From contig KL568596.1 in NCBI GenBank assembly GCA_000715605.1, forward strand, positions 14,789 to 20,480: a stretch of DNA of 5,692 nucleotides, given 5' to 3'. Positions 1 to 5,675 of the stretch are shown here, in pieces. A program made the translations under genes and the position numbers. Below the pieces are notes generated by a model, which was not told where the DNA came from, made no database searches, and saw only the letters and a program-made list of their open reading frames with translations. The stretch's first letter is position 1, and every line of letters starts with the position of its first letter. Source of the DNA: Streptomyces speibonae (lineage in GTDB: Bacteria; Actinomycetota; Actinomycetes; Streptomycetales; Streptomycetaceae).

Positions 1-247
1 GGGTGTAGAAGCGCCAGCCGCCCGCGACGAGCCGCAGCTCGAAGCCGCGGCCCTGCACGGCGTACTCGTCGGCGAGCGCGCGCAGGGCGTCGGCGACCTG
101 GCGCTCGGGGCGCTCCAGGATCTTCGCCAGGTGCTCCTCGGTCGCCGGCTCGTCCACGACCATCAGGACCGCCTCGAGGGCGGGCCGGAGGTCGAGGTCC
201 GCGACGGTGCGCAGCCCGGCGGGGGTCTCGGTGTTCTCCTCGCTCAC
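1..247 (-). CDS. scpB: ScpB, segregation and condensation protein B (3' part missing)
   Basis: ScpB dimerises through winged-helix domains and binds the kleisin ScpA, completing the cytoplasmic SMC-ScpAB condensin that compacts and separates replicated chromosomes. Only the first 82 codons are present; the rest lies beyond position 1. The protein begins MSEENTETPAGLRTVADLDL, followed by LRPALEAVLMVVDEPATEEH and then a stretch giving ALADEYAVQGRGFELRLVAG. This is the usual ScpB N-terminus: a helix with an E-A-(I/V)-L-(F/M)-V-x-(D/S)-E-P pattern, the first winged helix, and the GRGFEL..VAGGWRFYT strands. The GTG start at 247 overlaps the scpA stop by 4 bases (GTGA, 244-247), and an AGGAGG at 258-263 sits 10 bases upstream inside scpA, so translation is probably coupled to scpA. 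Family assignment is confident from sequence and from adjacency to scpA. Confidence 0.93.
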   Translation of the reverse strand, partial: MSEENTETPAGLRTVADLDLRPALEAVLMVVDEPATEEHLAKILERPERQVADALRALADEYAVQGRGFELRLVAGGWRFYT

Positions 248-1905
248 GGCTTCCTCTCCTCCTGGGGCCGCTCGGGGGGCCGGTCGAACTCGTCGGTCAC
301 CGTCGGTGCGGTGTCGCCGTGCCCGCCGGTCCAGCGCACGGTCAGTTCGCCGAGCGCGGTCTCCTGGTCGAGGGCGACGGCCTTCTCGCGGTACAGCTCC
401 AGGAGGGCGAGGAACCGTGCCACGACGGTCAGGGTGTCGTCCGTGTCCGCGACGAGCTCCCGGAAGCCGGCCTCACCGAGCTCCTTGAGCCGCGCGATGA
501 CGATCCCGGCCTGTTCCTGCACGCTGACCAGCGGTGCGTGGATGTGGTCGACGTACACCTGCGGCTTGGGCTTCGGCTGCATCGCCTTCACGGCGAGGCG
601 TGCGAAGCCCTCGGCGCCGATGCTGATGACGACCTCGGGCAGCAGCTCGGCGTGGTGCGGTTCGAGTCCGACGGTACGGGGGTAGCGCCGGGCCTCGTCG
701 TCGAGCCGCCAGCTGAAGATGTCGGCGATCTGCTTGTACGCGCGGTACTGAAGCAGCCGCGCGAAGAGCAGGTCGCGGGCCTCGAGGAGGGCGAGGTCGG
801 CCTCGTCCTCCACCTCGGCGGCGGGCAGCAGCCGGGCGGCCTTGAGGTCGAGCAGCGTGGCGGCGACGACGAGGAACTCGGTCGTCTCGTCCAGGTCCCA
901 GTCCGGCCCCATGGCCCGGATGTACGCCATGAACTCGTCGGTCACCTTGGACAGGGCGACCTCGGTGACGTCCAGCTTGTGCTTGGCGATCAACTGAAGC
1001 AGCAGGTCGAACGGTCCCTCGAAGTTCGCCAGCCGAACCTTGAACCGCCCGTCGCCGTCCTCGCCCTCCTCCGAGGCAACCGCGACAACGCCTCCGCCAC
1101 CCGGCGCCTCCCCTGCCACCTCCCCCGGCGGCGAGGTGCGGGAGGGGACCGCGTGACCCACCCCCGGCGCCCCCGCGGAAACCCCGGCAGGCTGACCGGT
1201 ATCCATGGCGCCACCCGCGTCCCCGGAGACCGCACCCGGCCCCCCGGCGCCGGCAGCCCCGTCCGCCTGCGAAGACGCGAGGGTCCCCGCGGCCACGCCC
1301 GGCACGTCCACGAACGCCGTAGCCGTTGCACCGAGGCCCGTGGCTTCGCCCCCCTCCCCGGGAGGCGTGCCCGGCCGCCCGGGGCCCGCATCTCCGGCCG
1401 GCGGCGAGGCCGCGAGGGTCCCCCCGACCACGCCCGCCGCCTCCACGGACGTCGCGTCCGGTTCACCCGGGCCCCTGGCTCCGGCCACGGTCCCGAAGGC
1501 CGCACCCGGCTGCCCGGCGCCGGTTGCTCCAGCCGTCCGCGCCGCGGAGGTCTCATCGACCACGCCCGCCGCATCCGCCGGCGCCGCAGCCGGGCCACCG
1601 GGGCCCGAAGCTCGGGCCGACGGCAAGGACGCGGAGGTTTCTCCGGCCGCGCCCGCCGCATCCACGGACGTCGCGTCCGGTTCACCGGGGCCCGTGGCTG
1701 CGGGGAGCGGGGGCGCGAAAGGTTCCTCGGCCACGTCCGGCGTGTCCGGGGCGCCCGCGTCTTCGGGCGCCGGGGTTTCCGGGGGCCGAGGCGGCTCGGG
1801 GGCGAGCCCGGGGGACGTCGGCGTCGCGCCCGGGCCCCGGCCCAGGGGGCGGCGGCGGGACGGCCGGTCGCCGGGCGTGGGGGCGGGTGCGTCGTTCGAG
1901 GTCAT
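244..1905 (-). CDS. scpA: ScpA, SMC kleisin, with very long repeat-rich N-terminal extension
   Basis: ScpA is the kleisin that bridges the SMC head domains and carries ScpB. Of 553 residues, about 287-527 form the family core. The N-terminal SMC-neck-binding helices start at FKVRLANFEGPFDLLLQLIA (288-307) and contain the family GP(L/F)DLLL motif. The middle has acidic/helical segments and QYRAYKQIADIF. The C-terminal winged helix, which binds the SMC head, is recognisable by VARFLALLELYREKAVALDQ (495-514). Residues 1-286 are Ala/Pro/Gly-rich, predicted disordered and internally repetitive (separate entry); typical bacterial ScpA is about 240-300 residues in total. An in-frame TAG at 1918-1920 excludes an upstream start. 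ATG 1903-1905 is used although its GGAGG (1908-1912) is only 2 bases away, so re-initiation from the gene ending at 1924 may help. A later start in the extension cannot be excluded. The core is certain; the extension length is less so. Confidence 0.95.
   Translation of the reverse strand: MTSNDAPAPTPGDRPSRRRPLGRGPGATPTSPGLAPEPPRPPETPAPEDAGAPDTPDVAEEPFAPPLPAATGPGEPDATSVDAAGAAGETSASLPSARASGPGGPAAAPADAAGVVDETSAARTAGATGAGQPGAAFGTVAGARGPGEPDATSVEAAGVVGGTLAASPPAGDAGPGRPGTPPGEGGEATGLGATATAFVDVPGVAAGTLASSQADGAAGAGGPGAVSGDAGGAMDTGQPAGVSAGAPGVGHAVPSRTSPPGEVAGEAPGGGGVVAVASEEGEDGDGRFKVRLANFEGPFDLLLQLIAKHKLDVTEVALSKVTDEFMAYIRAMGPDWDLDETTEFLVVAATLLDLKAARLLPAAEVEDEADLALLEARDLLFARLLQYRAYKQIADIFSWRLDDEARRYPRTVGLEPHHAELLPEVVISIGAEGFARLAVKAMQPKPKPQVYVDHIHAPLVSVQEQAGIVIARLKELGEAGFRELVADTDDTLTVVARFLALLELYREKAVALDQETALGELTVRWTGGHGDTAPTVTDEFDRPPERPQEERKP
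1228..1665 (-). repeat. Four degenerate ~28-residue repeats in ScpA extension
   Basis: Four modules can be aligned by eye in the ScpA N-terminal extension: residues 81-108, 111-137, 154-181 and 199-226. Each starts with an acidic residue in an x-(D/E)-x-x-G context (DAAGAAG, DAAGVVD, EAAGVVG, DVPGVAA), continues with a (E/G)T-x-A step, and ends in G-x-G-x-PG (GPGGPA, GAGQPG, GPGRPG, GAGGPG). The modules are separated by 2 to about 17 residues, so they form an imperfect tandem array. They look like low-complexity linker that grew by duplication; no folded domain is evident. Confidence 0.7.
1431..1699. repeat. 50-bp direct repeat pair inside scpA
   Basis: Positions 1431-1480 and 1650-1699 are the same 50 bases with three mismatches (1441/1660, 1468/1687, 1475/1694). 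The offset is 219 bases, exactly 73 codons, so the reading frame is kept. Both copies encode GPGEPDATSV followed by D or E and AAG. The near-identity, including third positions, is higher than between the other modules and points to a fairly recent duplication or gene conversion. Such repeats could also cause short-read assembly collapse here. Confidence 0.85.
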
Positions 1906-1923
1906 GGCCTCCGCAGGCTACCG

Positions 1924-2475
1924 CTACCGTCCACGGAGGCGTCGTACGAGGATGCTGGCGTCCCCCCGGCTCTCCAGGTCGGCGAGGACCACGGCGACCG
2001 CCTCGCGGACGATCCGGCCGCGGTCGACGGCGAGGCCGTGCTCGCCGCGCAGGACCAGACGCGCGTGCTCGAGGTCCATCAGCTCCTCGGCGGAGACGTA
2101 CACGGTGATCTTCTCGTCGTGCCGCTCCCGGCCGCTGGGCCGCCGTGCCGCCGCTCGTCCCCGCTTGCGCGGTGCCGCGCCCTCCTGCGCCGCCGGACGC
2201 CGCCCGGAGCCCGCCACGCCCCGGCTGCGGGACTCGCCGGCGTCGGCCGGCTCCGCGTCCGCCGCGACATGCTCCGCGCCCTCGCCGTCGCCGCCCTGCG
2301 CGGGCACCGACTGCGGCGCGTCCTCCTGGGCGGCCGCGGCCGCGTCGCCCTCCCCCGCCGGAGCGGGAACCCGGGCGTCGCCGTTGGCGCGCCGGGGAGT
2401 GGACGCCTGGAGCGCCATCCCCCCTGTCGTACGGAAGAGTTCGTCGGCCCCCGGCAGACTCACTCGGCGTGACAC
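1924..2475 (-). CDS. Small protein with disordered N-terminus and probable ribbon-helix-helix C-terminus
   Basis: This is a 183-residue protein I do not recognise by name. Residues 1-115 are Ala/Gly/Pro/Glu-rich and look disordered; 82-118 carry a basic patch with PRKRGR and ARRPSGRERH. Residues 121-168 resemble a ribbon-helix-helix fold: a strand EKITVYVS, helix AEELMDLEHARLVLR, a turn, then helix DRGRIVREAVAVVLADLE, like the (S/D)R-x-x-I(I/V)REA second helix of CopG/Arc/ParG-type proteins. A DNA-binding role is therefore likely but inferred. It lies directly downstream of a parA-like gene, as parG lies after parF, so it may be that ATPase's DNA-binding partner. The GTG at 2475 overlaps the parA end by 16 bases and has AGGGAGGTG 8-10 bases upstream (2484-2492). 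The alternative GTG at 2463 would give a GTGA overlap but has no ribosome site. The stop lies 18 bases before scpA. Confidence 0.8.
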   Translation of the reverse strand: MSRRVSLPGADELFRTTGGMALQASTPRRANGDARVPAPAGEGDAAAAAQEDAPQSVPAQGGDGEGAEHVAADAEPADAGESRSRGVAGSGRRPAAQEGAAPRKRGRAAARRPSGRERHDEKITVYVSAEELMDLEHARLVLRGEHGLAVDRGRIVREAVAVVLADLESRGDASILVRRLRGR

Positions 2476-3638
2476 CGGGCGAGCACCTCCCTGGCGAGCT
2501 GGCGGTAGGCGGCGGCACCGACGGAGTTGGACGCGTACGTGGTGATCGGCTCACCGGCGACCGTGGTCTCCGGGAAGCGGACCGTGCGCCCGATGACCGT
2601 GTGGTAGACGTGGTCGTCGAACGCCTCGACCACCCGCGCGAGCACCTCACGGCTGTGCACCGTGCGCGAGTCGTACATGGTGGCGAGGATGCCGTCGAGC
2701 TCCAGGTCGGGGTTGAGGCGCTCCTGGACCTTCTCGATGGTCTCGGTCAGCAGCGCCACACCGCGCAGCGCGAAGAACTCGCACTCCAGCGGCACGATCA
2801 CCTTGTGCGCGGCGGTCAGCGCGTTGACCGTGAGCAGACCGAGCGAGGGCTGGCAGTCGATCACGATGTAGTCGTAGTCGTCCATCAGCGGCTTCAGCGC
2901 CCGCTGCAGGGTGGACTCGCGCGCGACCTCGCTCACCAGCTGCACCTCGGCCGCCGACAGGTCGATGTTGCTGGGCAGCAGGTCCATGTTGGGGACCGCG
3001 GTCTTCAGCAGCACCTCGTCGGCCGCCATGCCCCGCTCCATGAGCAGGTTGTAGACGGTGAGGTCGAGTTCCATCGGGTTGACGCCGAGACCGACCGACA
3101 GCGCGCCCTGCGGGTCGAAGTCGACGAGCAGCACCCGGCGTCCGTACTCCGCGAGCGCGGCACCCAGGTTGATGGTCGACGTGGTCTTGCCGACGCCGCC
3201 CTTCTGGTTGCACATCGCGATGATCTTCGCGGGACCGTGGTCGGTCAGCGGGCCCGGGATCGGGAAGTACGGCAGCGGGCGTCCGGTCGGGCCGATGCGC
3301 TCACGGCGCTGGCGTGCCGCGTCGGGCGCGAGCGTGGCCGCGTACTCGGGATCCGGCTCGTACTCGGCGTCGGGATCGTAGAAGTGCCCCTCGGGCAGTT
3401 CGTCGTAGTCGGCGAAATGGTTGTGGGGCGCGCCACTTCCGTCGCCGGCCATGGCGTTCACGTGATGGCCATCCATGCTCTGGTGTGCTGGGTGAGTCAC
3501 CCCAGGAGTCCGGTGACTCTGGTGGGCTGCGAAGGTGCGCACAGCGACGGAGCCGACAGCAGCGAATCCCGCGGACCCCTGGCCCGGCGCAGGCATTCCT
3601 GGTTGACCACCCCCGGGAGTAAATGTCGACTCATTCAC
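2460..3638 (-). CDS. Orphan ParA/Soj-family Walker ATPase with long N-terminal extension
   Basis: ParA/MinD-family ATPases dimerise on ATP, bind DNA non-specifically and position chromosomes or other cargo. The 392-residue protein has the deviant Walker A KGGVGKTT (146-153, with signature Lys146 and Lys151), Walker A' LLVDFDPQG (170-178) and Walker B YIVIDCQPS (257-265), all intact. The C-terminal part ends in the usual ...ITTYASNSVGAAAYRQLARE. Residues 1-135 extend beyond a typical Soj and include an acidic tract, 76-100 (DYDELPEGHFYDPDAEYEPD). No parB is adjacent; the partner is probably the overlapping downstream gene. The chosen GTG start has a perfect AAGGAGGT at 3649-3656. However, codons 1-62 have clearly weaker G/C third-position bias, so ATG 3452 (330 residues) remains possible. 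Streptomyces has a separate oriC-linked parAB; this is inferred to be the second, orphan copy that precedes scpAB, hence no gene symbol. Confidence 0.95.
   Translation of the reverse strand: MNESTFTPGGGQPGMPAPGQGSAGFAAVGSVAVRTFAAHQSHRTPGVTHPAHQSMDGHHVNAMAGDGSGAPHNHFADYDELPEGHFYDPDAEYEPDPEYAATLAPDAARQRRERIGPTGRPLPYFPIPGPLTDHGPAKIIAMCNQKGGVGKTTSTINLGAALAEYGRRVLLVDFDPQGALSVGLGVNPMELDLTVYNLLMERGMAADEVLLKTAVPNMDLLPSNIDLSAAEVQLVSEVARESTLQRALKPLMDDYDYIVIDCQPSLGLLTVNALTAAHKVIVPLECEFFALRGVALLTETIEKVQERLNPDLELDGILATMYDSRTVHSREVLARVVEAFDDHVYHTVIGRTVRFPETTVAGEPITTYASNSVGAAAYRQLAREVLARCHAE
2484..2492 (-). promoter_or_regulatory. Ribosome binding site for the RHH-like gene, inside parA
   Basis: On the minus strand this reads AGGGAGGTG. 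Its GGAGG core ends 10 bases before the GTG at 2475 and about 22 bases before the GTG at 2463. It therefore favours 2475 as the start and indicates independent ribosome loading within the parA 3' end. Confidence 0.55.
3494..3519. repeat. 7-bp inverted repeat within 5' end of parA
   Basis: GAGTCAC (3494-3500) and GTGACTC (3513-3519) are perfect inverted copies around a 12-base spacer. The octamer CTCTGGTG also occurs twice in direct orientation at 3478-3485 and 3517-3524. They lie in the weakly biased first 62 codons of parA. They could be an RNA hairpin or operator if the true parA start is downstream, or may be chance. Confidence 0.4.
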
Positions 3639-3648
3639 AAGTCGTCTT

Positions 3649-3656
3649 ACCTCCTT
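3649..3656 (-). promoter_or_regulatory. Perfect Shine-Dalgarno sequence for parA
   Basis: The minus strand reads AAGGAGGT, fully complementary to the 16S rRNA 3' end, with 10 bases to the GTG at 3638. It is the best ribosome site in the window and is the main reason for choosing the GTG start over the internal ATG codons. Confidence 0.75.
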
Positions 3657-3710
3657 GGTGACCAGGAAACTTCTAGACAGGTCAGCGTGGCACCATGCCG
3701 ACGATTGGCG

Positions 3711-3740
3711 ACTCTATGGCGTGTCGGCCGTCCGCAGCAA
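3711..3740 (-). promoter_or_regulatory. Candidate promoter for the parA-scpAB operon
   Basis: On the minus strand, TTGCTG (3735-3740) and TAGAGT (3711-3716) are 18 bases apart. The -10 fits the actinobacterial TAnnnT pattern, while the -35 matches only at TTG. Transcription would begin near 3704, giving a leader of about 65 bases before GTG 3638. A second isolated TTGACA lies at 3789-3794 on the same strand but has no good -10 at 16-18 bases. Confidence 0.35.
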
Positions 3741-3898
3741 CACAATCCGCCGGACCCGGCCCGATGTGTCGGCAATGAAACATCCCTCTGTCAAGGGCGT
3801 ACGGCCGTCGCACGGCAGGTTTCACGGGTGTGCGAATCGACGGAAGGGCTACGTTCGAGGGGAGTTGTCCGGGAATCAAGGAGTGACCATACACACAT

Positions 3899-3931
3899 CC
3901 GGCCGGACCTTGTCGGGCAAGGTCCGGCCGG
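3899..3931 (-). terminator. Strong stem-loop terminator downstream of ald
   Basis: Two perfect 14-base arms, CCGGCCGGACCTTG (3899-3912) and CAAGGTCCGGCCGG (3918-3931), flank a 5-base loop TCGGG. There is no U-run after it in either direction, which is common for Streptomyces terminators. It lies 77 bases beyond the ald stop and well upstream of the parA promoter region, so it most likely ends ald transcripts and isolates the parA operon. Confidence 0.85.
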
Positions 3932-4008
3932 GTACGCGGTGTTGACGACGCGTGTTGACGTGTCGCCTTTGCCGGTCGGTGACTTGGTCGACTTACCGTC
4001 CGGGCGGA

Positions 4009-5124
4009 TCAGCCGAGCAGCGTGGCGAGCTCGACGTGCTCCATGCCGTGCGCCTCGGCGACCTCCTTGTAAACCACCTTGCCGTCATGCGTGTTGAGGC
4101 CCTTGGCGAGCGCGGGGTCGCGGCGCAGCGCGTCCACCCAGCCCCGGTCGGCGAGTTCCACGATGTACGGCAGCGTGGCGTTGGTCAGCGCGTAGGTGGA
4201 GGTGTTGGGCACCGCGCCGGGCATGTTGGCGACGCAGTAGAAGACCGACTCGTGGACCTTGAAGGTCGGTTCGGCGTGCGTGGTCGGGTGGGAGTCCTCG
4301 AAGCAGCCGCCCTGGTCGATCGCGATGTCGACAAGGACACTTCCGGCCTTCATCCGCGAGACCAGTTCGTTGGTGACGAGCTTGGGCGCCTTGGCGCCGG
4401 GCACGAGCACCGCGCCGATCACCAGGTCGGCCTCCAGGCAGGCCTTCTCCAGCTCGAAGGCGTTGGAGACCACGGTCTGGATCTTCGTGCCGAAGACCTT
4501 GTCGGCCTCCTTGAGCTTGTTGATGTCCTTGTCGAGCAGGGTCACGTGGAAGCCCATACCGATGGCGATCTGCGCGGCGTTCCACCCGGACACGCCACCG
4601 CCGATGACGACGGCCCGGCCGGCCAGCACGCCCGGGACACCGCCGGGCAGGACACCGCGGCCGCCGTGGGCGCGCATCAGGTGGTAGGCGCCGACCTGGG
4701 TGGACAGCCGGCCCGCGACCTCGGACATGGGGGCGAGCAGCGGCAGCGCGCGGCTGGGCAGTTCGACGGTCTCGTAGGCGATCGCGGTGGTGCCGGACTC
4801 CAGCAGGGCGTCCGTGCACTCCTTGGACGCCGCCAGGTGCAGGTAGGTGAAGAGGATCTGGTCCTTGCGCAGGCGGTGATACTCCTCCGCGATCGGCTCC
4901 TTGACCTTGAGCAGCAGGTCGGCGGCGGCCCAGACCTCGTCGGCGGTGTCCAGGATCTGCCCGCCCGCGGCGATGTACTCGCCGTCCGGGATCGAGGAGC
5001 CGACCCCCGCGCCGCGCTCGATGACGACCTGATGGCCGTGGCGCACCAGCTCGTGCACGCCGGCGGGGGTGATGGCCACCCGGAACTCGTTGTTCTTGAC
5101 CTCGCGGGGGATGCCGACCTTCAC
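4009..5124 (-). CDS. ald: L-alanine dehydrogenase (NAD-dependent)
   Basis: Cytoplasmic Ald interconverts L-alanine + NAD with pyruvate + ammonium + NADH, used in alanine catabolism and in redox/nitrogen balance; the family is usually hexameric. The protein is 371 residues from GTG 5124, the same length I recall for mycobacterial Ald, and numbering matches: Arg15 in [13 protein letters not shown], Lys75 in LLKVKEP and His96 in LHLAAS (substrate binding/catalysis), the nucleotide-binding loop VVIGGGVSG (172-180), Asp198 in LLDKD for the NAD ribose, and Asp270 in VDIAIDQGG. The C-terminal part [20 protein letters not shown] (298-317) is strongly conserved. AAGGA (5136-5140) is 11 bases from this GTG. 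GTG 5133 (374 residues, MIDVKVGIP) is the alternative, but its spacing would be only 2. A start at 5184 would run through the operator-like leader and is unlikely. The gene is monocistronic by context. Confidence 0.97.
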   Translation of the reverse strand: MKVGIPREVKNNEFRVAITPAGVHELVRHGHQVVIERGAGVGSSIPDGEYIAAGGQILDTADEVWAAADLLLKVKEPIAEEYHRLRKDQILFTYLHLAASKECTDALLESGTTAIAYETVELPSRALPLLAPMSEVAGRLSTQVGAYHLMRAHGGRGVLPGGVPGVLAGRAVVIGGGVSGWNAAQIAIGMGFHVTLLDKDINKLKEADKVFGTKIQTVVSNAFELEKACLEADLVIGAVLVPGAKAPKLVTNELVSRMKAGSVLVDIAIDQGGCFEDSHPTTHAEPTFKVHESVFYCVANMPGAVPNTSTYALTNATLPYIVELADRGWVDALRRDPALAKGLNTHDGKVVYKEVAEAHGMEHVELATLLG

Positions 5125-5148
5125 GTCGATCACGGTCCTTGGCTCAGA

Positions 5149-5176
5149 GGGTATGGGGGTATCACTACACATACCC
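5149..5176. promoter_or_regulatory. Operator-like GGGTAT repeat cluster in ald leader
   Basis: GGGTAT occurs directly at 5149-5154 and 5157-5162, and inverted as ATACCC at 5171-5176. The outer pair extends to GGGTATG/CATACCC with a 14-base spacer, the inner pair has an 8-base spacer. The cluster lies between the inferred transcription start and the ald ribosome site, where a bound protein or RNA fold could repress ald. AldR/Lrp-type regulators control ald in mycobacteria, but no regulator gene is visible here, so the binding protein is unknown. Confidence 0.45.
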
Positions 5177-5178
5177 GG

Positions 5179-5190
5179 GCACACGTGTGC
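5179..5190. promoter_or_regulatory. 12-bp perfect palindrome GCACACGTGTGC upstream of ald
   Basis: A perfect 12-base palindrome lies just upstream of the GGGTAT cluster and about 55 bases before the ald start. It resembles a dimer-binding operator site or a small RNA hairpin. No consensus that I can name matches it firmly. Confidence 0.4.
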
Positions 5191-5228
5191 ACACCGGGAG
5201 AGACCGCAGGAGATGGTGCGGCAGAGCC

Positions 5229-5256
5229 AGTCTAATGAAGGCGTTCTCGCTGTCTA
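5229..5256 (-). promoter_or_regulatory. Candidate ald promoter
   Basis: On the minus strand, TAGACA (5251-5256, five of six to TTGACA) and TAGACT (5229-5234, fits TAnnnT) are separated by 16 bases. Transcription would start near 5222, giving a leader of roughly 100 bases that contains the palindrome and GGGTAT repeats. A weak inverted repeat (GAAGGC 5237-5242, GCCTTC 5257-5262) overlaps it and might act as a leaky terminator of the upstream gene or as another operator. Confidence 0.5.
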
Positions 5257-5269
5257 GCCTTCCTTTGCA

Positions 5270-5675
5270 TCAATCTTCTGCGGATGCGCTGCGGATTTCG
5301 CAGGCGTTATCGCGGTGTTCCGCCTGGAAGTCGTCCGCGGGGCCGTCCTCGGAGCCGTTCTCGAGGCCGCTCTCGGGGCCGTCCTCGGAGCCGTCCTCCG
5401 GGGCCTCCCCGGCGAGCATCCGCCCGGCCGCGCCCCGGTGCAGCGTGGCCGACGCGGGGTCGCCGAGGTGGTCGAAGAGGTCGGCGAGCCGCAGGTGCAG
5501 CGCGGCCTGCAGACGGGCGTCCTCGGCCCGTCGCGCCCACTCCACGGCCTCCCTGCAGGTGCGCAGCGACTCGTCCGGCCGGCCCGCGTACTCCTGCACC
5601 CGGGCCAGTTCGCTCAGGGCCCGCGCCTGTGCCGCGACGTCCCCGCATCTGCGGTGTCCGGCGACGGCCGCGCGC
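5270..5675 (-). CDS. TPR-repeat protein, C-terminal fragment (5' part missing)
   Basis: Only the last 134 codons are genomic; the gene runs off the contig end. Two helical hairpins fit tetratricopeptide repeats: fragment residues 16-50 (ALSELARVQEYAGRPDESLR then CREAVEWARRA) and 54-87 (ALHLRLADLFDHLGDPASAT then LHRGAAGRML), with the Leu/Ala-Tyr/Phe-Gly-Ala spacing of TPRs. TPRs mediate protein-protein contacts. In Streptomyces such C-termini are frequent in AfsR/SARP-like or XRE-linked regulators, but the defining N-terminal domain is absent, so function cannot be assigned. The protein ends in an acidic, repetitive tail (90-118). The apparent start MCIRDR is encoded by sequencing adapter and is not real. 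The stop lies 145 bases upstream of the ald start, in the same orientation. Confidence 0.75.
5341..5394 (-). repeat. Acidic 12-residue tandem repeat in TPR protein tail
   Basis: An identical 18-base sequence occurs at 5341-5358 and 5377-5394, offset by 36 bases or 12 codons. It encodes two tandem units, EDGSEDGPESGL and ENGSEDGPADDF, rich in Glu, Asp, Gly and Ser. It is probably a disordered tail expanded by slippage. Confidence 0.75.

Larger units (their letters stand above)
3639..4008. other. Intergenic region between ald and parA
   Basis: This is 370 bases without a convincing gene. From right to left it holds the 3' flank of ald with two direct copies of TGTTGACG (3940-3947 and 3953-3960), the strong stem-loop at 3899-3931, an imperfect inverted repeat (GGCCGTCCG 3726-3734 against CGGAC-CC-GGCC 3751-3761) surrounding the candidate -35, the candidate promoter at 3711-3740, and the parA ribosome site. 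Open frames crossing it lack ribosome sites and Streptomyces codon bias. Confidence 0.7.

Noticed and set aside
1228..1699. CRISPR-like or mobile repeat array.
   Set aside because: The repeats keep the scpA reading frame, are degenerate, have no uniform spacers and no inverted ends, so they are coding-repeat expansion.
319..2472. Very long plus-strand open frame (717 codons) antisense to scpA and its upstream gene.
   Set aside because: It is a mirror of G/C-biased minus-strand codons; its product is Arg/Gly/Val/Leu-rich with no family pattern, and the minus-strand frames encode recognisable ScpA and the RHH-like protein.
3818..3833. Full parS site in the ald-parA intergenic region.
   Set aside because: Only the left half (GTTTCACG) matches; the right half does not.
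3682..3894. Minus-strand open frame of 70 codons between ald and parA, a possible leader peptide.
   Set aside because: It has no ribosome site before its GTG, mixed third positions and no family resemblance, and it overlaps the candidate parA promoter.
3655..3945. Plus-strand open frame of 96 codons in the intergenic region.
   Set aside because: It has a TTG start with no ribosome site, lacks G/C third-position bias, and runs through the 14-bp stem-loop.
2145..4097. Plus-strand open frame of 650 codons antisense to parA.
   Set aside because: It crosses parA, the terminator hairpin and the end of ald, with no ribosome site and no recognisable domain; the minus strand has intact Walker motifs.
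5125..5184. N-terminally extended ald starting at 5184.
   Set aside because: The extension MCPGMCSDTPIP... would be encoded by the operator-like repeats, and family length and residue numbering fit a start at 5124.
3952..5235. Plus-strand open frame of 427 codons antisense to ald.
   Set aside because: It lies entirely opposite a complete, highly conserved alanine dehydrogenase and is explained by high GC content.
5237..5262. Terminator of the TPR gene (GAAGGC/GCCTTC).
   Set aside because: The arms are only 6 bp around a 14-base loop and they overlap the likely ald promoter; too weak to call.
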